This document shows positions 25,439 to 33,240 of a DNA stretch of 64,000 nucleotides, piece by piece (the stretch's first letter is position 1; each line of letters starts with the position of its first letter). This DNA is from Flavobacteriales bacterium (GTDB lineage: Bacteria > Bacteroidota > Bacteroidia > Flavobacteriales_F > PHOS-HE28): the NCBI GenBank assembly GCA_016719225.1, contig JADKAN010000003.1:186001-250000 (forward strand). The letters run 5' to 3'. Both the position numbers and the translations under genes were made by a program. Below the pieces are notes generated by a model. That model was not told the origin of the DNA. It searched no databases and saw only the letters and a program-made list of their open reading frames with translations.

Positions 25439-25885
25439 TTACTTGAAGTACTTCCCGTAGGTTCCCAAGTACGCACTGAGTTCGGAAAGATCCGCAGCTG
25501 TGGGCTTGGTGCTGAGCTTGTCCAACATGCCATGCACGGGTGTGAGGTAGTTGTGCAACTGCACGTGCGCCTCACCGGTCATGGTGCATTTCTCAAAGAT
25601 CTCGTTGAACTCAACAGTGAGCTTCTCCTTCAGCAACGCACCATCGCCCTTGTCAGGATCGTAGTCCTTCACCAAGACCAACATGCGGTTCACCCCATCG
25701 GTGGTTTCGGTATTGGCGACCCAGGGCTGTCCGTTGTTCAACTGCACCACCCCCCCGTGGCTTTCATGCTCATTGCCCATTTCGGCGGCACCGGGGGCAT
25801 GCCCTTCAGGAGTCGTGTTGGCCGTGCCGCAAGCCGTGACCAGCAGGGCTGCAAGCGATAAGGCGATGATGGGTGTGGAATTCAT
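25439..25885 (-). CDS. His-containing lipoprotein, paralogue of the 26164 gene
   Basis: 148 aa. Lipobox LLVTACG at about residue 19, then a short His/Glu-rich segment (EGHAPG, NEHESHGG). The folded part has a shared core with the protein at 26164-26634: NNGQPWVANTETTDGV and KCTMTGEAHVQLHNYLTPVHGMLDKL. The Cys and the evenly spaced His residues of that core could bind a metal such as copper, which is an inference. Expected in the periplasm or outer membrane. Monocistronic, with a hairpin after it. Confidence 0.7.
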   Translation of the reverse strand: MNSTPIIALSLAALLVTACGTANTTPEGHAPGAAEMGNEHESHGGVVQLNNGQPWVANTETTDGVNRMLVLVKDYDPDKGDGALLKEKLTVEFNEIFEKCTMTGEAHVQLHNYLTPVHGMLDKLSTKPTAADLSELSAYLGTYGKYFK

Positions 25886-26088
25886 GATCTAAGGGTATTC
25901 CTGGATTCTTCGTCGGAGTTGAAAGCCGGAGTTAGTAGCGTGCGGCCTAATGGAGGCGCAGTGACAAAGATGCGTAATGTCAAAACGCGATCGGGCGTTG
26001 GTCATACCTGCCACCACTTGGTGCGGAGCATGACATACACTGCCTATTGCTTGTGGAACAAACTTCATCTCCGGCCGGACGCAACGAC

Positions 26089-26116
26089 CCCGCCTGACGT
26101 GACCACGTCGGGCGGG
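26089..26116 (-). terminator. Hairpin after the 26164 lipoprotein gene
   Basis: Twelve-base arms CCCGCCTGACGT and ACGTCGGGCGGG with one mismatch and a GACC loop. It lies 48 bp beyond the stop at 26164 on the minus strand, with only a weak T run. The rest of the 278-bp gap (25886-26163) shows nothing I can name. Confidence 0.5.
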
Positions 26117-26163
26117 ACCCATGCTCGTAGGCGATCAATACGCCGATGGGATCATGCTGGTGC

Positions 26164-26634
26164 TCAATGGAAGTAGTTCCCGTAGGTCTTCAAGTAGTCA
26201 CGCATCTGTGAAAGCTCCGCGGGCGTCGGCTCAGGGCTCAGCTTGTCCAACATCTTGTGGATCGGGATGAGGTAGTTGTGCAGCTGCTCGTGCGACTCGC
26301 CTGTCATGGTGCATTTGGCGAAGATCTGCTTGAACTCCGCTTCCAGTTCCTCTTTCAGCATGGCACCTTCACCGCTGGCCGGGTCGTAACCTTCCACTAG
26401 ATCCAACATGGCTTTCACGCCGTCGGTGGTCTCGATGTTGGCGGCCCAAGGCTGGCCGTTGTCCATTTGTACGGCGCTCGCCTCCGCGCCGGCGTGGTCA
26501 TCGTGCTCCGCGCTTTCAACCGCGGTGGTATCGTGGTCATGACCCTCGTGGGTGGCATCGGAACTGCCGCAGGCCGTGAACAGCATGGCAGCAACGAATA
26601 CGTGGATGATCGGGGTGGTCTTCATTGGGATCAA
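26164..26634 (-). CDS. His-rich lipoprotein
   Basis: 156 aa. Lipobox MLFTACGS, then a strongly His/Asp/Glu-rich linker (EGHDHDTTAVESAEHDDHAG) that looks like a metal-collecting tail. The conserved core QPWAANIETTDGV and KCTMTGESHEQLHNYLIPIHKMLDKL is shared with the lipoprotein at 25439-25885. Function unknown; periplasmic or outer-membrane metal (Cu or Zn) binding is plausible. It follows the four-helix membrane protein by 12 bp and should be on the same transcript, under a TGAC-N4-GTCA site. Confidence 0.7.
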   Translation of the reverse strand: MIPMKTTPIIHVFVAAMLFTACGSSDATHEGHDHDTTAVESAEHDDHAGAEASAVQMDNGQPWAANIETTDGVKAMLDLVEGYDPASGEGAMLKEELEAEFKQIFAKCTMTGESHEQLHNYLIPIHKMLDKLSPEPTPAELSQMRDYLKTYGNYFH

Positions 26635-26646
26635 GAGTTAAGTTGT

Positions 26647-27057
26647 TTATTTTCTTGGGCTCATAGGATGTAGGTAATACTGTGCCGCCACATAGAGCAG
26701 TGCGGTGACAAAGATGCGGAAGGTGAGTGCGCCGATCGTGCGTTGCTCATATGCACCACCAGTCTGCACATGCACGTAGAAGCCGATCGCCGCGACCAGC
26801 ATCAATACCACCGCGATCGCGAGCACCATCGGAGTCCATTCCCTTTGGGCCCAAAGACCGTATGCCGCAATGAGGTACAGGAACGACGCAAAGAAGTTCA
26901 TCCACAGCACCACCGGAACAGTGGTTCCAGCCTTAGCGGCCAGATCGCCGATCTTGAAGAGGAGCGAGCTGCTGGCCACCAAGGTGATGAGCCCGAATAT
27001 GCCCATGATCCCCGCTGTGACTTGGGATCCGCGTGGAGAGGCGAACTGCTCTTTCAT
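26647..27057 (-). CDS. Four-helix membrane protein
   Basis: 136 aa from the ATG at 27057 (MKEQFASPRGSQV). A longer frame to 27129 would run through the promoter and operator. Four membrane segments, about residues 14-35, 45-66, 73-95 and 108-128. Paralogous to the 23445-23876 protein in the RND operon. Function unknown. Forms an operon with the His-rich lipoprotein. Its promoter has the best-preserved operator/-7 arrangement in the window. Confidence 0.7.
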   Translation of the reverse strand: MKEQFASPRGSQVTAGIMGIFGLITLVASSSLLFKIGDLAAKAGTTVPVVLWMNFFASFLYLIAAYGLWAQREWTPMVLAIAVVLMLVAAIGFYVHVQTGGAYEQRTIGALTFRIFVTALLYVAAQYYLHPMSPRK

Positions 27058-27066
27058 GGGTAAGGT

Positions 27067-27074
27067 CAAAGGTC
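27067..27074 (-). promoter_or_regulatory. -7 promoter element of the membrane-protein/lipoprotein operon
   Basis: GACCTTTG on the minus strand, about 10 bp upstream of the ATG at 27057 and 33 bp downstream of the centre of the 27097-27110 palindrome. Confidence 0.5.
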
Positions 27075-27096
27075 GTCGCTTGAGAAGTCGGTAAAG

Positions 27097-27110
27097 CTGA
27101 CGCTTGTCAG
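27097..27110. promoter_or_regulatory. Putative CRP/FNR-type operator CTGAC-GCTT-GTCAG
   Basis: Perfect 5-bp arms. Centre at 27103.5, about -42 from the predicted transcription start of the gene at 27057. Same motif and spacing as before the nosZ operon. Confidence 0.6.
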
Positions 27111-27211
27111 AAGGAAACATCCTCATCACTACGGTTCATGGGCTGGTAGGGGAGAAGGCAGTTGGGTTGGTACCCATCGTGCAGCCTATGGATCGCGGCA
27201 CCAGCTATTGG

Positions 27212-27219
27212 TAACTTTG
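27212..27219 (+). promoter_or_regulatory. -7 promoter element for the NRDE gene
   Basis: TAACTTTG is an exact TAnnTTTG match ending 4 bp before the ATG at 27224, implying a leaderless transcript. Confidence 0.55.
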
Positions 27220-27223
27220 TAGA

Positions 27224-27958
27224 ATGTGCTTGATCGCCCTGGCCTATAAGGTCCATCCGCGCTATCCGCTCATCGTGGCCGCCAACCGTGACGAGTTCTT
27301 GGAGCGGCCAACGGAACCCGCGCACTTCTGGAAGGACGCTCCTGATATTTTTGCGGGCCGTGACCAGCTTGCCGGAGGTACTTGGATGGGCATTACGCGG
27401 GGCGGCCGGTTCGCAGCGCTGACCAACTACCGCGAACTGAGCATGAACTTCCCGGTTGGTCCCTCGCGGGGGCTGCTGGTGCGGGAGGCACTGGAACATG
27501 GCATCGATACTACGGACACGAAGACCTACGCGGGCTTCAACCTGATCTACGGTCCGATGGGTAACCTCCGCTATCACAACAACATCAACGGTACCGACGA
27601 AGCTTTGAAACCCGGTATCCATGGGCTGAGCAACCACTTCCTGGATACACCATGGCCCAAGGTTGTAAAGGCCAAAGAGCAGTTAAGCTTGTTGATGGAC
27701 CTGCAGGATGCGGACCTGGGCGAAGCGCTCTTTCAGCTACTCGCGGATGATGGTATCGCCCAGGATGATGAACTACCTCCCACGGGCTTGCCTTTGGCAA
27801 TGGAGCGTTCAGCCTCTGCGATCTTCATTCGTACACCGGGTTACGGCACGCGCTGCAGCACCGTGGTGCAAATGGACAGACATGGCGAAGTGCTGTTCGA
27901 GGAGCGAAGTTTTCAGACCGGAGGGGTCGTGCAGCAAAAGATCCAAACGCGCGTTTAA
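27224..27958 (+). CDS. NRDE family protein (TANGO2-like)
   Basis: 244 aa. It starts with MCLIALAYKVHPRYPLIVAANRDEF, carrying the family's NRDE motif and the N-terminal Cys at position 2. GGTWMGITRGGRFAALTNYRE and HGLSNHFLDTPWPKV are also family landmarks. NRDE/TANGO2 proteins are widespread; suggested roles include haem handling, but the bacterial function is not established. The stop overlaps the convergent MarR gene by 4 bp. Confidence 0.88.
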   Translation: MCLIALAYKVHPRYPLIVAANRDEFLERPTEPAHFWKDAPDIFAGRDQLAGGTWMGITRGGRFAALTNYRELSMNFPVGPSRGLLVREALEHGIDTTDTKTYAGFNLIYGPMGNLRYHNNINGTDEALKPGIHGLSNHFLDTPWPKVVKAKEQLSLLMDLQDADLGEALFQLLADDGIAQDDELPPTGLPLAMERSASAIFIRTPGYGTRCSTVVQMDRHGEVLFEERSFQTGGVVQQKIQTRV

Positions 27959-28539
27959 GGCATACTGGGCCAACTGACCACATGCTCTCCGCAATCGGTA
28001 CGCAGTTCAGCGACCCGGAGATCGGTGTCGAACAATGCGCAGCCATGTTCCTTCTTGCGGTCTCCCCTGTAATGCGTGCAGGTGAAGCAAAGGCGCTGGA
28101 CGTTCAAGGCATCTGTGCGGAACAACAATTCCAGGACACCCATTAAGCCGAGCAATAGGGCCTCTTTGCGCTCTTGCCCAAGTTCCGCGATCGCCACGTC
28201 CAGCGGCGTGCCGGAGGAGATATGCCTTTTACCTGCTGCCGTGAGGTGCAGCGCGTGGCTGCGCGCATCGCTCTTGTCCGGTTTCCGTACTACGAATTTC
28301 CGATCCGCCAACAGTTTCACGCTGTCGCTGATGGTGGCTTTGCTTACCATCAGTTCCCCGGCCAAGCGTGCAACGCCAATGCCTTCGTCCGCATGATCGG
28401 CCAGAAAGCCCATGATACGGATCTGCAAAGGGCTCAACCCTTCCTCCACGGCCTGTTTCCAGCGGAGCGCACGGGCCACCTCGCCAATGCGTTCCAGCAC
28501 CTGCGCCAAGTGCGCGTCGAGCGGTGCGGTGTTGGACAT
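27955..28539 (-). CDS. MarR-type regulator with C-terminal cysteine motif
   Basis: 194 aa. Winged helix at about residues 38-115 (LSPLQIRIMGFLADH, ARLAGELMVSKATISDSVKLL, DKSDARSHALHLTAAG wing). The tail past residue 145 has CFTCTHYRG, then HGCALF, then RTDCGEH: a CxxC-C-C arrangement able to hold Zn or an Fe-S cluster. It could sense redox state or metals; that is inferred. TAGTTTTG (28544-28551, minus) lies 4 bp before the ATG. A degenerate TGAT-N4-AGCA sits 33 bp further up. Confidence 0.8.
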   Translation of the reverse strand: MSNTAPLDAHLAQVLERIGEVARALRWKQAVEEGLSPLQIRIMGFLADHADEGIGVARLAGELMVSKATISDSVKLLADRKFVVRKPDKSDARSHALHLTAAGKRHISSGTPLDVAIAELGQERKEALLLGLMGVLELLFRTDALNVQRLCFTCTHYRGDRKKEHGCALFDTDLRVAELRTDCGEHVVSWPSMP

Positions 28540-28543
28540 GCGT

Positions 28544-28551
28544 CAAAACTA
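28544..28551 (-). promoter_or_regulatory. -7 promoter element for the MarR-type gene
   Basis: TAGTTTTG on the minus strand matches TAnnTTTG and ends 4 bp before the start codon at 28539, so the transcript is probably leaderless. Confidence 0.5.
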
Positions 28552-28839
28552 GGGTCTTGCGCGGTATGGGTCGCTGATGACAAGCAGGGAAGGGGAGTGG
28601 TTAGAGGTGCGCGAGGGTGAAAGATCACCTTCGCAACATGTCACTTTCTGCATGCATCAGGAACGTTCCTCAACCTCGCGACGGTATGCTCATCACACAA
28701 GTGCTCTTTGGTTGAGCAAGGTGTTCCTCTTGCTCAACGATGCACGATATCCTCCCAACAATACCAAGCATAGGATGCGCGATCGCCCCAGCATGTAACT
28801 CGTAATGATTGCCTGCTCGTCGCTCTTTTTTGACAAGTC
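28552..28839. other. Intergenic gap with one strong hairpin
   Basis: About 290 bp between the MarR-type gene and the end of the ribonucleotide reductase gene. The only structure I see is the 10-bp-arm hairpin at 28711-28738. Small plus-strand open frames here lack family features, so I call no gene. Confidence 0.5.
28711..28738. repeat. Perfect 10-bp inverted repeat downstream of nrdJ
   Basis: GTTGAGCAAG, eight bases, CTTGCTCAAC. It lies 102 bp beyond the nrdJ stop on the minus strand. No T tract follows on either strand, so it may be a processing or attenuating hairpin or an operator rather than a classic terminator. Confidence 0.5.
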
Positions 28840-31416
28840 CTATCCGCACTTGGAGCTTCCGCAGCTGCGGCACTTCAGGCAGCCTTCCTCGTAGTACACG
28901 CCTTCGCTGTCGCCGCAATCGTTGCACTTCCGCCCGCTCGCACTCGTGCCGTCGGCGATGTAGCGGGAGAGAGCCCGGGCAACCCCGTTCTTCCACGTGT
29001 TCAGCGTGTCATCATAGAGGTTGAGGTTTACCACGGTGTCCACAACGTGCGGCACGGAAACTCCTTGACGGAGCATGCCGCTGATGAGGATCGCATAGTT
29101 CCAGTACTCCTTTTCGAAGCTGCGGCTCAGGCCCTGTATGGTCACGCGGTAATCGTCGCTATCTGCGTATTGCAGGTCGTAGATGTTCTTCTTCGTCTTG
29201 GCGTCCTTGCGCTTGATCACCCATCCTTTCTCCACCCAGCTCGGCAGTTGGAATACTCCTTGGGCCTTCCCGGTGAAGATCTCGTACGGCTTGCCGTCCA
29301 CCAGGCCCACCACAGCGATCCAAGGTTCCAGTTCGTTGTTGAAGCGGATCACGTCGGCCTCCAATACCTCCGGCCGTTTGCCGTGCTGCACGGCTGCATC
29401 TTCTTTCTTCTCGTTGGAGACCAGGACGCCGCTGCGTGATCCGTCGCGATAGACGGTAACCCCTTTCAGGCCCAGGTGCCAAGCCTCGCGATAGATGTTG
29501 CCAACCAGCTCTGCGGAAGCGTCCGATGGCAGATTGATGGTGCTGCTGATGCTGTGCGTAGTGTACTTCTGTACAGCGGCCTGCAGGCGCACGCGATGGT
29601 GCCAATCAATGTCGTTGGCGGTGCAGTTCGCGTAGGGGCTTTCATTCACGTCGGTCTTGCCCGTAGCGTTCATCCAGTCCTTGATGCGCGGGTGGTGTAC
29701 CACGAACTCCTCCCATTGATCACCCATTTCATCCGTAAAAGCGACCGCTTCTTTGGGGGCGTTCGGACCCAGCTTGCGGCGGCGCGTGTACCCCAACATG
29801 TACACGGGCTCTATGCCACTGCTGGTGCGGGTAAGCAGGCTTAGCGTACCTGTGGGGGCGACGGTGCTGATGCTGATGTTGCGCCGGCCGTTCTTCATCA
29901 TCCGCGCATGTAGTTCAGGCAATTCCTGGGCAAGCATATCGGTGAATTCCGAAGTGCGTTCCACCGCGGGATCAAAGCCGACAAAGCTGCCGCGCTCGAT
30001 CGCCATGTCGATGCTGCTATTGAACTCGGCTTCGCACTTGGTGCGCAGCATGTGCTCAGCGGCCTCAACGGCGGCCTCACTGTCGTATGCGAGTCCTAAT
30101 GCGGCGAGCGCGTCACCCATGCCGGTGAATCCCAGCCCGGTGCGGCGGCCCTTGCGTCCCGTTTCACCCAGCAACTGCCAGGTCTCGCGCTCCACACGCT
30201 TTACGGCGTCAGGCTCGGGATCCTTATCGATCTTCACCAAAATACGCTCCACAGCCTCCAACTCCAGGTCCACGAGGTCGTCCATCAATCGCTGCGCCTC
30301 ATAGGTCACCTGCGCCAAACGCTTGTGGTCGAAACGGGCCTTCGGTGTGAAGGCATCGGTGACGAAGGAGTAGAAATTGATGGCGATCAGGCGACAGCTG
30401 TCACCGCCCTGCATGGCGATCTCGCCGCAAGGGTTGGTGCTTTCGTTCTTGAAGCCGGGATAGACGGACGAGGTGGAATACTTGTGTTGACGGTCCCAGA
30501 AGATGATACCGGGTTCGGCACTGTTGTGTGCGCACTTGATCAACGTGTCCCATAGCTCCCGGGCTTTGACCTTTTTCGTCACTGTCGGCTCTTTGCTGTC
30601 GATGGGCCAACGATGCGTGTATTCAGCATCATCCTCCACCGCTTGCAGGAATTCATCACTTACCCGGACGCTGATATTGGCACCGGTCACCTTCTTCAGG
30701 TCCTGCTTGATGATGATGAACTGCTCGACGTCGGGATGCGCGATGTCCATGGTGAGCATTAGCGCCCCACGTCGGCCTTTTTGTGCCACCTCACGCGTGG
30801 TGTTGCTGAAACGGTCCATGAACGACACCGCGCCTGTGCTGGTGCGGGCGGCATTGCTCACGGCCGCACCTTCCGGGCGGAGTGTACTGAGATCGAAGCC
30901 CACGCCGCAACGGCGTTTGAAGAGTTGGGCGAGCTGCTGGTCGTTGCGGAAGATGCCTCCGTAGCTGTCCACAGGTGCAGGGATCACCACGCAATTCGAT
31001 AGTGAAGCCAACCGGGTATTGTCACCCAAGGATGCCATCACGCTGCCCTGTGGAACGATGTCGCGGAAGCCATCGAAGAGGTCGAAGATGCGCTTCTCGT
31101 CCAACGCCTTGCGTTTCTGCCCATAGGTGGAGAGCAGTACCTGCCTTTCCGGCGGAAGTGGCTTGTAGGAACGCTCGATCCGTGCGAATTCACGGGCCAT
31201 GCGTGCGTGCGTATCGGCAGGTGTCAGTTCGGTCAATTCACCCTTGATGTTGCGCAAGGCGTACTTGTTCATCCACGTGGTCGCCGCGAGCTCGTCGGCA
31301 TGGAAATACTCGAGTGCTGCAGCCAGCACCTCCTGCTGGGAGTAGCTACTGCTCAGCTTGGGTCTGGCGGCGGCGGTCATAGGGGTTGCTGCGTCAAAAA
31401 GGATGGCTTGCGGCAT
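28840..31416 (-). CDS. nrdJ: Adenosylcobalamin-dependent (class II) ribonucleotide reductase
   Basis: 858 aa from the ATG at 31416 (MPQAILFDAATP); the frame extends to a TTG at 31446. It makes deoxyribonucleotides without oxygen using coenzyme B12. Landmarks: LASLSNCVVIPAP with the first redox Cys, RCGVGFDLSTLRP, FKNESTNPCGEIAM with the catalytic triad Asn-x-Cys-x-Glu, SSGIEPVYMLGY, and APTGTLSLLTRTSS. The last ~30 residues hold CNDCGDSEG and CLKCRSCGSSKC, a zinc-ribbon-like tail used for re-reduction. A TGAT-N4-GTCA sequence lies upstream at 31465-31478. Confidence 0.93.
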   Translation of the reverse strand: MPQAILFDAATPMTAAARPKLSSSYSQQEVLAAALEYFHADELAATTWMNKYALRNIKGELTELTPADTHARMAREFARIERSYKPLPPERQVLLSTYGQKRKALDEKRIFDLFDGFRDIVPQGSVMASLGDNTRLASLSNCVVIPAPVDSYGGIFRNDQQLAQLFKRRCGVGFDLSTLRPEGAAVSNAARTSTGAVSFMDRFSNTTREVAQKGRRGALMLTMDIAHPDVEQFIIIKQDLKKVTGANISVRVSDEFLQAVEDDAEYTHRWPIDSKEPTVTKKVKARELWDTLIKCAHNSAEPGIIFWDRQHKYSTSSVYPGFKNESTNPCGEIAMQGGDSCRLIAINFYSFVTDAFTPKARFDHKRLAQVTYEAQRLMDDLVDLELEAVERILVKIDKDPEPDAVKRVERETWQLLGETGRKGRRTGLGFTGMGDALAALGLAYDSEAAVEAAEHMLRTKCEAEFNSSIDMAIERGSFVGFDPAVERTSEFTDMLAQELPELHARMMKNGRRNISISTVAPTGTLSLLTRTSSGIEPVYMLGYTRRRKLGPNAPKEAVAFTDEMGDQWEEFVVHHPRIKDWMNATGKTDVNESPYANCTANDIDWHHRVRLQAAVQKYTTHSISSTINLPSDASAELVGNIYREAWHLGLKGVTVYRDGSRSGVLVSNEKKEDAAVQHGKRPEVLEADVIRFNNELEPWIAVVGLVDGKPYEIFTGKAQGVFQLPSWVEKGWVIKRKDAKTKKNIYDLQYADSDDYRVTIQGLSRSFEKEYWNYAILISGMLRQGVSVPHVVDTVVNLNLYDDTLNTWKNGVARALSRYIADGTSASGRKCNDCGDSEGVYYEEGCLKCRSCGSSKCG

Positions 31417-31464
31417 GGTCTTGAATAGCGTTTTATCGGGTTTCAAAGCTGCAAGATCCAGTCG

Positions 31465-31478
31465 ATGATGATGGTCAG
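31465..31478. promoter_or_regulatory. Weak CRP/FNR-type operator candidate before nrdJ
   Basis: ATGATGATGGTCAG fits TGAT-N4-GTCA, but its centre is only 24 bp from the plausible -7 element (CAGCTTTG, 31444-31451, minus), unlike the 32-35 bp elsewhere. It could be coincidence. Confidence 0.25.
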
Positions 31479-31649
31479 TTTAAAGGTGGATCATCCACAG
31501 CGTTATGAACGATCGAAAGTGCCGGATATTGGAATGCTGATAGCGCGGATCTTCAGCAACTACGCAGGTAAAACGTTGTGTCCGTGTGCTTTAGGAAAGC
31601 TTGGAAAAGCAGTACGTCCCACGTTGTCAACATTCAATCCACAAACAGT

Positions 31650-31673
31650 AAAGGCGTCCTCACGGACGCCTTT
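31650..31673 (-). terminator. Terminator after the fasciclin gene
   Basis: Arms AAAGGCGTCC and GGACGCCTTT around a TCAC loop, 43 bp past the fasciclin stop. The stem's own A/T ends make it potentially bidirectional. The remainder of the gap to nrdJ shows nothing further. Confidence 0.65.
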
Positions 31674-31715
31674 ACCGACTTTCACCATGCCCACCAGATA
31701 GGGCGATGGTAATTC

Positions 31716-32291
31716 CTATTTTCCGGGGAGCAGCACTTTGTCGATCACGCAGACCAATCCGTTCGAGGCAGGCACCACCCCGATGATCTTTGCATCGTTG
31801 ATCATCACCTGTCCGTCCTTCACATGGAAGGTGACACTTCCTCCATTCACCATTCCCTGTTTCTGTCCGTCGCGGATGTTCTCCGGTTTGAAGACGCCCA
31901 AGGCCACATGGTACTGGAGGATATCCGCGAGCGCATCCTTCTGGTCAGGCTTCAACAGACCGTCGACCGTACCGGCGGGTAATGCAGCGAAGGCTTCGTT
32001 GGTGGGCGCGAAAACAGTGAATGGTCCTGCGTTGCTGAGTGCGTTCACAAGATCGGCTGCTTTCACCGCGGCCACCAACGTGGTATGGTCAGGGGAGGAG
32101 ATGGCCACTTGCACGACGTTCTTTTCAGATTCATCGTCCACCACATTGGATTGGCCTATCGCCGTGTTAGGGGCTACACTGGGAGTGGCCTCACCCGTTG
32201 GTGCGGTCTCCGCGCTTCCTCCGCAAGCGGCGAGAAGTGCGACCATGGCGAAAGGTGCGAAGTGTTTCAGTTTCAAGGTGGTGCGTTTCAT
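31716..32291 (-). CDS. Fasciclin (FAS1) domain lipoprotein
   Basis: 191 aa. Lipobox MVALLAACGG, then a Ser/Thr/Pro-rich linker and one FAS1 domain (about residues 58-190): TTLVAAVKAADLVNAL, the H1 motif FTVFAPTNEAFAAL, and ILQYHVALG with the conserved YH. FAS1 proteins act in adhesion or as small-ligand binders; the target here is unknown. A near-palindrome CTGAT-TATT-GTCAC upstream suggests shared control with the nos operon that starts further upstream. Confidence 0.85.
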   Translation of the reverse strand: MKRTTLKLKHFAPFAMVALLAACGGSAETAPTGEATPSVAPNTAIGQSNVVDDESEKNVVQVAISSPDHTTLVAAVKAADLVNALSNAGPFTVFAPTNEAFAALPAGTVDGLLKPDQKDALADILQYHVALGVFKPENIRDGQKQGMVNGGSVTFHVKDGQVMINDAKIIGVVPASNGLVCVIDKVLLPGK

Positions 32292-32366
32292 CGGAGATGG
32301 CGTTTTATGTGTGTCAAAAGTCGAAGCCTCCGGTCAAAAAGAACTTGACCGATGACAGGTGGTGTA

Positions 32367-32380
32367 CTGATTATTGTCAC
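32367..32380. promoter_or_regulatory. Putative CRP/FNR-type operator before the fasciclin gene
   Basis: CTGAT-TATT-GTCAC, one change from the TGAC-N4-GTCA palindrome. The only -7-like sequence at the right distance is TCTTTTTG (32335-32342, minus), 35 bp away, which is a weaker match. Confidence 0.4.
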
Positions 32381-32472
32381 GCTTGTGTAATGTGGCTCAT
32401 TGATACTGCTTGAGGCGTGCAGCCCCTTACCACCGCTCTCCCGGATCCTATCGTGCCATGTATCACCGACCA

Positions 32473-33240
32473 TCATAGGTCCTTCTTCCGAAAAGCCCGG
32501 AACGCGAAAGACGAAGGCATTGCTACCCATGCCAGAAGTGCGGCCAGAGCGATAATGATCCCTCGGACGTTGCCGAAGAACTTCTCATACACGGCACCGC
32601 TGTATCCCATCATGGCAGCAAGGTCCACTTTCAACAGGACCATGATGCGGGCCAGATCGATCGGGTCGAGCGCCGCCAAGGGCACGATCCATGGCTCGAT
32701 GGGGTAATCGCTGAAGGCGAACATCACCCAAAGCAGTACCGCGTCGTAAACCAGTACGAACACGAACCAGACCACAAGGCCCAATCCTACGCCACGCGCT
32801 TTCTCCCGGTTCTTGATCGCGATGAGCGAACCGATCGCGACGAATACCAAGGTGAGCATCGCACAAGCGAGGATGAGCGTGAGCGATGCGCCGTCCGGCA
32901 GGAAGATCATCAGCGGGATGCCCGCGCCCGCCAATACACCCAGCACCAAGGCCGTACCCAAGGCCAGCATCTGCCCGCCAAGGATCTTGGAGCGGCCCAA
33001 GGGTTGCACTGCCAGCAATTCGGTGAATTCCATGACATCGTAGATGTAGACGATGGTGAAGACGGATGCCACCAACGGCACCAACGCCAATAACACTTGG
33101 GAAAGGCTCAACATGGCTTTCACCGGCTGGTCCTCCAACTGGAAAAGGCCAAAGCTGATAGCCAGCAGAAGTAGCGTCCAGCCCAGAACGAACTTGTTCC
33201 GCGCCAGGTCGATCAGGGTATACTTATAGACTTTCCACAT
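32473..33240 (-). CDS. nosY: NosY-type ABC-2 permease
   Basis: 255 aa with about six membrane segments (LGWTLLLLAISFGLFQLE, LALVPLVASVFTIVYIYDVM, ALVLGVLAGAGIPLMIF, ILACAMLTLVFVAIGSLIAI and two more). EFTELLAVQPLGRSKILGGQ is the cytoplasmic loop typical of NosY. With NosF it forms the ABC transporter that, together with NosD and NosL, matures the copper-sulfur centre of N2O reductase. Its start overlaps the end of nosF by 17 bp. Confidence 0.9.
   Translation of the reverse strand: MWKVYKYTLIDLARNKFVLGWTLLLLAISFGLFQLEDQPVKAMLSLSQVLLALVPLVASVFTIVYIYDVMEFTELLAVQPLGRSKILGGQMLALGTALVLGVLAGAGIPLMIFLPDGASLTLILACAMLTLVFVAIGSLIAIKNREKARGVGLGLVVWFVFVLVYDAVLLWVMFAFSDYPIEPWIVPLAALDPIDLARIMVLLKVDLAAMMGYSGAVYEKFFGNVRGIIIALAALLAWVAMPSSFAFRAFRKKDL

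Noticed and set aside
25961..25982. GTGACAAAGATGCGTAATGTCA upstream of the first lipoprotein gene
   Set aside because: TGAC and GTCA are present but too far apart for the motif, and no -7 element lies at the required distance.
28574..28587. CTGATGACAAGCAG as a further operator before the MarR-type gene
   Set aside because: The spacing to the -7 element is right (33 bp), but the second arm keeps only three of five palindromic bases, so I do not list it as a site.
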